The position numbers were made by a program, and so were the translations under genes. A stretch of 64,000 nucleotides of DNA from Pseudomonas sp. (GTDB lineage: Bacteria; Pseudomonadota; Gammaproteobacteria; Pseudomonadales; Pseudomonadaceae): assembly GCF_030690725.1 (NCBI RefSeq), contig NZ_JAUYGD010000051.1, forward strand, positions 31,133 through 95,132. The letters are read 5' to 3'. Positions 56,033 to 64,000 of this stretch are shown in pieces. Below the pieces are notes generated by a model. The model had not been told where the DNA came from and searched no databases. It was given only the letters and a program-made list of their open reading frames with translations. The first letter of the stretch is position 1; each line of letters opens with the position of its first letter.

Positions 56033-57427
56033 TTAACCAAGCTGCGCCAGGGCCTGACGAAACGCCGGCGGCAGGCTGTTGCCCATGCGCGGGCGGCCAT
56101 CGGCCTGGGTGAAGATGCCCATGCGCTGCAGCCAGGCTTCGAACTCAGGGGCCGGTTTCAGCCCCAGGCTCTGCCGGGCGTATAGCGCATCGTGAAAGGA
56201 GGTGGTCTGGTAGTTGAGCATCACATCGTCTGAGCCAGGGATGCCCATGATGAAGTTGATCCCGGCCACACCCAGCAGGGTCAGCAGCACGTCCATGTCG
56301 TCCTGATCGGCTTCGGCGTGGTTGGTGTAGCAGATGTCACAGCCCATCGGCAGGCCCAGCAGTTTGCCGCAGAAGTGGTCTTCCAGGCCGGCGCGGATGA
56401 TCTGCTTGCCGTTATACAGATACTCCGGGCCGATAAAGCCGACCACAGTATTCACCAGAAACGGCTTGAAATGCCGCGCCACTGCGTAGGCGCGGGTCTC
56501 GCAGGTCTGTTGGTCGAGGCCATGGTGAGCACCGGCGGACAGCGCGCTGCCCTGGCCGGTTTCGAAATACATCAGGTTGTCGCCGAGGGTGCCGCGTTTG
56601 AGGCTCAGGCCGGCGTCGTAGCCTTCCTGGAGGATTTTCAGGCTGACGCCGAAGCTGGCGTTGGCTGCTTCAGTGCCAGCAATCGACTGGAACACCAGGT
56701 CCAGCGGCACGCCACGGTTGATCGCCTCGATCGAGGTGGTGACGTGGGTCAGCACGCAGGCCTGGGTGGGGATTCCATAGCGCTGAATAATGCCGTCGAG
56801 CATCTTCAGCATGTCGCAGATGGAGCTGATGCTGTCGGTGGCCGGGTTGATGCCGATCATGGCGTCGCCGTTGCCGTACAGCAGGCCGTCGAGAATGCTC
56901 GCGGCGATGCCGGCCGGTTCATCGGTCGGGTGATTGGGCTGCAGGCGGGTGGACATGCGCCCGCGCAGGCCGACGGTGTTGCGAAAACGGCTGACCACGC
57001 GGATTTTCTGCGCCACCAGCACCAAGTCCTGCACGCGCATGATCTTCGATACCGCAGCGGCCATTTCCGGCGTCAGGCCGGGGGCGAGGGCGCGCAGGCT
57101 GGCTTCATCGGCGCTGTCGCCGAGCAGCCAGTCGCGAAAGCCGCCGACGGTCAGGTGGCTGACCGGGGCAAAGGCCGCCAGGTCATGGCTGTCGATAATC
57201 AGCCGGGTGACTTCATCCGCTTCGTAGGGAATCAGCGCTTCGGTAAGGAAGTGTTTAAGCGGAATATCGGCCAGGGCCATCTGCGCCGCGACCCGTTCGC
57301 CGGCATTGCTCGCCGCCACACCGGCGAGAAAGTCGCCGGAGCGCGCCGGGCTGGCCTTGGCCATAACCTCGGCGAGGCTGTCGAAACGGTAGGTTTCACC
57401 ACCTACCGTATGCTGAAAACTGGACAT
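56033..57427 (-). CDS. eutB: Ethanolamine ammonia-lyase large subunit
   Basis: 464 residues, typical EutB length. The catalytic subunit; recognisable segments include [55 protein letters not shown] and [21 protein letters not shown]. Second gene of the eat-eutB-eutC operon; the start is 61 bases after the eat stop. Confidence 0.97.
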   Translation of the reverse strand: MSSFQHTVGGETYRFDSLAEVMAKASPARSGDFLAGVAASNAGERVAAQMALADIPLKHFLTEALIPYEADEVTRLIIDSHDLAAFAPVSHLTVGGFRDWLLGDSADEASLRALAPGLTPEMAAAVSKIMRVQDLVLVAQKIRVVSRFRNTVGLRGRMSTRLQPNHPTDEPAGIAASILDGLLYGNGDAMIGINPATDSISSICDMLKMLDGIIQRYGIPTQACVLTHVTTSIEAINRGVPLDLVFQSIAGTEAANASFGVSLKILQEGYDAGLSLKRGTLGDNLMYFETGQGSALSAGAHHGLDQQTCETRAYAVARHFKPFLVNTVVGFIGPEYLYNGKQIIRAGLEDHFCGKLLGLPMGCDICYTNHAEADQDDMDVLLTLLGVAGINFIMGIPGSDDVMLNYQTTSFHDALYARQSLGLKPAPEFEAWLQRMGIFTQADGRPRMGNSLPPAFRQALAQLG

Positions 57428-57488
57428 CGCGTGTCTCCCAAACGCCGCGTTGGCGCAGCCTGATCATGCTGCGCCAGCGCGGCGGGTG

Positions 57489-58937
57489 TTACTTGAGCGC
57501 GGCCTCGGCTTTACCGATGGCGACGAATTCTTCTTCCGGCGTACCGGCCACCAGGTGATGGCGGCTGTACAGGGCGAAGTAGGCTATCAGCACGGCGTAG
57601 ATAACCGCAGCGCCAATCACCACCCGCGGATCGACCAGGAAACCGGCAACCACGGCCACGCAGGCCAGCACCAGGGCGATACCCGAGGTAAGGATGCCGC
57701 CTGGGGTGCGATACGGGCGATGCATCTCCGGACGACGTACACGCAGGGTGATGTGCGCGGCCATCATCAGCACGTAGGAGATGGTGGCGCCGAACACCGC
57801 CACCAGAATCAGCAGGTCACCCTGGCCAGTCAGCGACAGGGCAAAGCCGATCAGGCCAGGCACGATCAGCGCCAGAACCGGGGCCTTGTTCTTGTTGGTC
57901 AGCGACAGCGAACGCGGCAGGTAGCCGGCGCGCGACAGGGCGAAGATCTGCCGGGAGTAGGCGTAGATGATCGAGAAGAAGCTGGCAATCAAACCGGCCA
58001 GGCCGATCAGGTTGACGAAGCTGCTCATCCAGGTCGATTCGCCATAGGCAATGGTCAGGGCTTCCACCAGCGGGTTGCCGGAGGCCATCAGCGCGTTGGC
58101 GCCGGCGCCGCCGGGGCCAACCACCAGAATCAGCAGAGCAAAGGCCAGCAGCACCAGCATGGCGCCGATCAGCCCGCGCGGCATGTCGCGCTGCGGGTTG
58201 CGGGTTTCTTCAGCGGCCAGCGGCACGCCTTCAACCGCGAGGAAGAACCAGATCGCATAGGGGATTGCCGCCCACACGCCGACATAGCCGAACGGCAGGA
58301 AGCTGCTGGCGCCGGTTGCTTCGGTCACCGGAATATCGAGCAGGTTGGCCACGGAGAAGTGCGGCACCATCGCGACGATAAACACGCCAAGGGCAATCGC
58401 CGCCACGGCGGTGATGATAAACATCAGCTTCAGTGCCTCACCGACGCCGAAGATATGGATGCCGATAAACAGCACATAGAAGGCCAGGTAGATCGCCCAG
58501 CCGCCAATGCCGAACAGCGACTCGCAGTAGGCGCCGATAAACACCGCAATCGCTGCTGGGGCAATGGCGTACTCGATGAGGATCGCTGTGCCGGTGAGGA
58601 AGCCACCCAAGGGGCCGAAGGCGCTGCGGGCAAAGCCATAACCGCCACCGGCGGTGGGGATCATCGAGGACAGTTCCGCCAGGGAGAAGCACATGCACAG
58701 GTACATCAGCGCCATCAGCAGGGTGGCGAGAAACATGCCGCCCCAGCCGCCTTGGGCTAGACCGAAGTTCCAGCCGGCGTAGTCGCCGGAAATCACGTAG
58801 GCCACGCCCAGGCCGACCAGCAATACCCAGCCTGCTGCGCCCTTCTTCAATTGCCTGCTTTGGAAGTAATCGGCATCGACCTGCTCTAAATCGGTGCCTT
58901 GCGGTAGACCTACCGCACTGATTTGTTCTGCTGCCAT
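57489..58937 (-). CDS. eat: Ethanolamine permease (APC superfamily)
   Basis: 482 residues, about twelve membrane helices, APC signature GVAYVISGDYAGWNFGLAQGGWGGMFLATLLMALMY and AELSSMIPTAGGGYGFARSAFGP. Imports ethanolamine across the inner membrane. A strong sigma54 promoter lies 86-101 bases before the start (59023-59038). First gene of the operon with eutB and eutC. Confidence 0.94.
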   Translation of the reverse strand: MAAEQISAVGLPQGTDLEQVDADYFQSRQLKKGAAGWVLLVGLGVAYVISGDYAGWNFGLAQGGWGGMFLATLLMALMYLCMCFSLAELSSMIPTAGGGYGFARSAFGPLGGFLTGTAILIEYAIAPAAIAVFIGAYCESLFGIGGWAIYLAFYVLFIGIHIFGVGEALKLMFIITAVAAIALGVFIVAMVPHFSVANLLDIPVTEATGASSFLPFGYVGVWAAIPYAIWFFLAVEGVPLAAEETRNPQRDMPRGLIGAMLVLLAFALLILVVGPGGAGANALMASGNPLVEALTIAYGESTWMSSFVNLIGLAGLIASFFSIIYAYSRQIFALSRAGYLPRSLSLTNKNKAPVLALIVPGLIGFALSLTGQGDLLILVAVFGATISYVLMMAAHITLRVRRPEMHRPYRTPGGILTSGIALVLACVAVVAGFLVDPRVVIGAAVIYAVLIAYFALYSRHHLVAGTPEEEFVAIGKAEAALK

Positions 58938-59022
58938 GGGAATTCCTTATCAACAAGCTGGCCGCAGCGCAGGCCCGGCCAGGCTTGTAGGTATTTGAGG
59001 GAAGAGTGTTACCCAGTGGATC

Positions 59023-59038
59023 AGCAACCGTTGTGCCA
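59023..59038 (-). promoter_or_regulatory. Sigma54 promoter of eat-eutBC
   Basis: On the minus strand TGGCACAACGGTTGCT: GG and GC separated by exactly 10 bases, near-perfect to TGGCACN5TTGCW. Start site expected near 59011. A short palindrome GGTCTAGACC lies just upstream (59050-59059). Confidence 0.85.
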
Positions 59039-59118
59039 ACTGCGCCTCTGGTCTAGACCTGGGGCGCGGGCTGGCAGGCCGATGTCGTTTCCGGCATCGG
59101 CTGCGGTTGCGCAGGGGC

Positions 59119-60639
<1,521 letters not shown>

Positions 60640-60715
60640 GCTGAATATCTCCTGGTTCTTATGCTTGTTCTGGTGATGCAGCGAGAGGCGCGCTGTGGCG
60701 CTTGTGCAGAGACAG

Positions 60716-60731
60716 AGCAAGGGCTGGGCCA
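60716..60731 (-). promoter_or_regulatory. Sigma54 promoter of exaC
   Basis: On the minus strand TGGCCCAGCCCTTGCT: GG and GC 10 bases apart. Start site expected near 60705, 66 bases before the exaC ATG. Enhancer palindromes lie about 100 and 133 bases upstream of that start. Confidence 0.8.
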
Positions 60732-60796
60732 GGCGTGCGCGATTCCCGTTCTAGAGCGGTTGCGTGACATTCGCTGTGAGGTTGCGCTGCGCGAGT

Positions 60797-60847
60797 TGTA
60801 TCAGCCCTGATACAGCCCGCGTGACACTTTGTACCAGGGGCGATACA
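60797..60847. promoter_or_regulatory. Paired enhancer palindromes for the sigma54 activator
   Basis: TGTATCAGCCCTGATACA (60797-60814) is a perfect dyad (7-bp arms, 4-base spacer). TGTACCAGGGGCGATACA (60830-60847) is a copy with one mismatched pair. Centres are 33 bp apart, three helical turns, so both face the same side of DNA. Position and spacing fit upstream activating sites for the divergently encoded activator. Confidence 0.82.
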
Positions 60848-60922
60848 GCGTGGTGACTCGTCGGTCAGCGCGTCTTGCAATGGCCGGAAAGCTGGTAGAT
60901 GCTCGGCCATCACGTGCAACTC

Positions 60923-61066
60923 CTAGCAGGCCGTTGAAAACGTAGGCGAGGCCGGCAAGACAAGGCAAAAACAGGCGAGGAAGCGGAGTTTACTGGTGTA
61001 AATGAGCATTCCGAGCCTGTTTTTAACGAAGTATTGCCAACGCAGGTAGTTTTCAACGGCCTGCTA
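60923..61066. repeat. Large palindromic repeat, copy C (MITE-like)
   Basis: About 144 bp, close copy of 7603-7747: ends CTAGCAGGCCGTTGAAAA and TTTTCAACGGCCTGCTA, same core GCGGAGTTTAC and TGTAAATGAGCATTCC. It ends four bases before the GGAG ribosome site of the activator gene, so it occupies the 5' leader/promoter region of that gene. Confidence 0.85.
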
Positions 61067-61084
61067 CTGCGGAGAACAATAACA

Positions 61085-62980
61085 ATGCATAACCCTGCAA
61101 GCCGCCACGCCCAGCAGGTGCTGACCGTGGCCCAAGGGCGCGGGCAACTCGCCGGCCCGGCTGCCGATTCCTCGGTGGCGCGCTCCTGGCTGCGCTGCCT
61201 GCAGCAGCATCACCTCGACCCAGCGCAGAGCATGCCGCCGGCGGTGATTGAGCACGCGCACATGCTTGAGCGGCGAGAGCAGCTGCAGCAGGTGCTGGAG
61301 ATTTCCAGTAACGAGATGAACAGCCTGCACCGCCAGCTGGCCGGCAGCGGCCACGCGGTGCTCCTGACCGATGCGCGCGGGGTGATCCTCAACTGCGTCA
61401 CCGAACAGGCAGAAAAACGCACCTTCGAGCAGGCCGGCTTGTGGCTGGGTGCCGACTGGAGCGAAGCCTGCGAAGGCACCAACGGCATCGGCACCTGCCT
61501 GGTCGAGCGCCAACCGCTGACCATCCACCAGAATGAACATTTCCGCAGCCGGCATACCGGCCTGACCTGCTCGGCCAGCCCGGTGTTCGACCCGCATGGC
61601 GAACTGCTGGCGGTGCTGGATGTGTCCTCGGCGCGGCATGACGTATCGCGGCAGAGCCAGTTCCACACCATGGCGCTGGTCAACCTGTCGGCCAAGGCCA
61701 TTGAGGGCTGCCATTTCCTGCGCAGCTATGAAGGCGAGTGGCTGCTGCGCTTCCATGCTCAAGCCGAATATATCGGCCAGTTCAGCGAAGGGCTGTTGGC
61801 CTTCGATGGTGACGGCCGGGTCAGCGCGGTGAACCAGAGCGCGATCAACCTGCTTGGCTTGTCGCGTCGGCAACTGCTCGGGCGCACCTTGCTCGAGGTG
61901 TTTGACTGCCGCCTGGATGACCTGCTCGGTCGCGCTTCGGCGCAGCCCAGTGCCAGTTGGCCGTTGTATACCCAGCGCGGCCAGCTGCTGTTTGCCATGT
62001 TGCGCGGCCAGCCTCGGCGCAGTACTCAGGCACTGGCGGCGGCCTTGGCAACGCCTGGGTTGTGTCTGGCCGACCCCGGTTTGCAGAGTGATTTTCGCCG
62101 TGCGCTGCGGGTGTATGAGCGCGATGTGCCGCTGCTGATTGGCGGCGAAACCGGCACCGGCAAGGAGGCCTTTGCCAAGGCCCTGCATCAGGTCAGCTCG
62201 CGTGGCGGTAAGCCCTTTGTTGCGCTGAACTGCGCGGCGATTCCTGAGAGCCTGATCGAGAGCGAACTGTTCGGTTATCGCGGCGGCAGCTTTACCGGCG
62301 CGCGCAAGGAAGGCATGCGCGGCAAGCTGCAACAGGCCGATGGCGGTACCCTGTTTCTCGATGAAATCGGCGATATGCCGCTGGCGCTGCAGACCCGTTT
62401 GCTGCGGGTGCTGGAGGAGCGCCGGGTCGAGCCGATTGGCGGTGAAGCGCAGGCCATCGATGTACGGGTGATCAGCGCCAGTCACCGCGACCTGAACGAG
62501 CGGGTGGCCAGCGGCGAGTTTCGCCAGGACCTGTTCTATCGCTTGAATGGCTTGGTGATCGAGCTGCCGCCGCTGCGTGCGCGTAGCGACAAACTGGCGT
62601 TGCTGGATTTCCTGCTGGCCGAAGAGGCGCGCGGGCAATCTGCGCGGCTTGATGATGCAGCCCGCGAGTCGCTGCTCGCCTACCCCTGGCCGGGCAATGT
62701 GCGCCAACTGCGTAATGTGCTGCGCACCCTCTGCGCGCTGTGCGAAAACGGCGTGATCAGCTACGCCGAACTGCCCGCCGAGATTCGCCATGCCCGTCCT
62801 GCGCAGGCCCTGCTGCCGGCGGCCAAACCCGACCAGTTGGGCGACGCCGAACGCCAGGCGCTGCTCGCGGTCCTGGAGGCGCAACACTGGCAGATGAGCC
62901 GCAGCGCCGAGCAGCTGGGCATCAGCCGCAACACCCTGTATCGCAAGCTGCGCAAACACGGGGTTGTCAGGCCCGGCTAG
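61085..62980 (+). CDS. eatR: Sigma54-dependent activator of ethanolamine/acetaldehyde genes (EatR/AcoR type)
   Basis: 631 residues from the ATG preceded by GGAG. A GAF-containing sensor region (about 1-290; GVILNCVTEQAEKRTFEQAGLWLGADWSEACEGTNGIGTCL) is followed by an AAA+ domain with Walker A GETGTGKE, the sigma54-contact loop GSFTGA (usually GAFTGA), Walker B GGTLFLDEIGDM, and an Fis-type HTH (MSRSAEQLGISRNTLYRKLRKHG). Binding to the palindromes at 60797-60847 and activating the two sigma54 promoters is inferred from position. In P. aeruginosa, EatR does this. Upstream in-frame codons fall in repeat copy C. Confidence 0.92.
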   Translation: MHNPASRHAQQVLTVAQGRGQLAGPAADSSVARSWLRCLQQHHLDPAQSMPPAVIEHAHMLERREQLQQVLEISSNEMNSLHRQLAGSGHAVLLTDARGVILNCVTEQAEKRTFEQAGLWLGADWSEACEGTNGIGTCLVERQPLTIHQNEHFRSRHTGLTCSASPVFDPHGELLAVLDVSSARHDVSRQSQFHTMALVNLSAKAIEGCHFLRSYEGEWLLRFHAQAEYIGQFSEGLLAFDGDGRVSAVNQSAINLLGLSRRQLLGRTLLEVFDCRLDDLLGRASAQPSASWPLYTQRGQLLFAMLRGQPRRSTQALAAALATPGLCLADPGLQSDFRRALRVYERDVPLLIGGETGTGKEAFAKALHQVSSRGGKPFVALNCAAIPESLIESELFGYRGGSFTGARKEGMRGKLQQADGGTLFLDEIGDMPLALQTRLLRVLEERRVEPIGGEAQAIDVRVISASHRDLNERVASGEFRQDLFYRLNGLVIELPPLRARSDKLALLDFLLAEEARGQSARLDDAARESLLAYPWPGNVRQLRNVLRTLCALCENGVISYAELPAEIRHARPAQALLPAAKPDQLGDAERQALLAVLEAQHWQMSRSAEQLGISRNTLYRKLRKHGVVRPG

Positions 62981-62994
62981 AGCTTTTTTCCAGG

Positions 62995-63033
62995 CCCGTG
63001 CAGTCCTGCAAGCCGCTCGCAGGACTGCACGGG
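62995..63033. other. Perfect 15-bp inverted repeat between eatR and the second exaC
   Basis: CCCGTGCAGTCCTGC and GCAGGACTGCACGGG flank a 9-base loop in the convergent region. A long hairpin but with no T tract after either side (a T-run lies before it on the plus strand), so it may be a shared weak terminator or a site. Confidence 0.6.
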
Positions 63034-63057
63034 TACATGCCGAGCTGGCGAACACGT

Positions 63058-64000
<943 letters not shown>

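Noticed and set aside
59078..59101. GCCGATG...CATCGGC hairpin after exaC as a terminator
   Set aside because: 7-bp stem with a 10-base loop and no T tract; possible attenuator but not supported.

Overview
The window looks like a chromosomal segment of a Pseudomonas sensu lato species (GC-rich gammaproteobacterium). The evidence is a complete wspA-B-C-D-E-F-R surface-sensing cluster, a xseB-ispA-dxs isoprenoid group, an eat-eutB-eutC/exaC/EatR-type ethanolamine module with sigma54 promoters, a LasB-like M4 protease, many diguanylate cyclases and chemoreceptors, and REP-type palindromes of the Pseudomonas kind. I saw no rRNA, tRNA, CRISPR array, phage or transposase gene. Species cannot be assigned from this alone.

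Layout. 1-165: a cobalamin riboswitch on the minus strand, cut by the left edge, controlling a gene outside the window. 242-6942 (minus): dxs, a large single-chain biotin-dependent acyl-CoA carboxylase (LCC-like), ispA and xseB; the carboxylase and REP doublets separate dxs from its usual partner ispA. 7111-10124 (minus): DUF2214 membrane protein, GAF-GGDEF cyclase and MATE exporter, with two large palindromic repeats. 10452-20084: an alpha-2-macroglobulin lipoprotein and its usual partner penicillin-binding protein 1C, but with a small membrane protein and a LasB-like metalloprotease lying between them on the other strand. 20116-31729: a sensory block with an HBM chemoreceptor, an orphan sugar-binding-like periplasmic protein next to a Cache chemoreceptor, a membrane GGDEF protein, and two tandem TctC/Bug binding proteins followed by a GGDEF-EAL receptor.

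31762-42594: housekeeping and accessory genes: Usp plus SulP transporter, a YdcZ-type permease, a secreted MBL-fold protein divergent from a LysR regulator, a mazG-like/cmoM/DUF4136/DUF4136/GNAT operon, a MaoC hydratase divergent from an AraC regulator, and a TSUP permease. 42708-51097 (minus): the whole Wsp pathway, which converts surface contact into cyclic di-GMP through WspR. 51388-55067: ppa, mtfA, a fused PP2C-like/kinase-like protein in which both catalytic centres look degenerate, and a GNAT acetyltransferase.

55206-64000: ethanolamine use. Eat imports ethanolamine, the adenosylcobalamin-dependent lyase EutBC makes acetaldehyde and ammonia, ExaC oxidises acetaldehyde, and a sigma54 activator (EatR/AcoR type) sits divergently. 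Two sigma54 promoters and a pair of phased 18-bp palindromes can be read directly. A second exaC copy runs off the right edge.

Themes worth attention: orphan periplasmic binding proteins paired with signalling receptors instead of transporters; the protease inserted in the A2M/PBP1C pair; the doubly degenerate kinase/phosphatase; the well-formed enhancer/sigma54 architecture of the ethanolamine locus; and a family of about 145-bp palindromic repeats that have landed in leaders, promoters and the 3' end of a gene.
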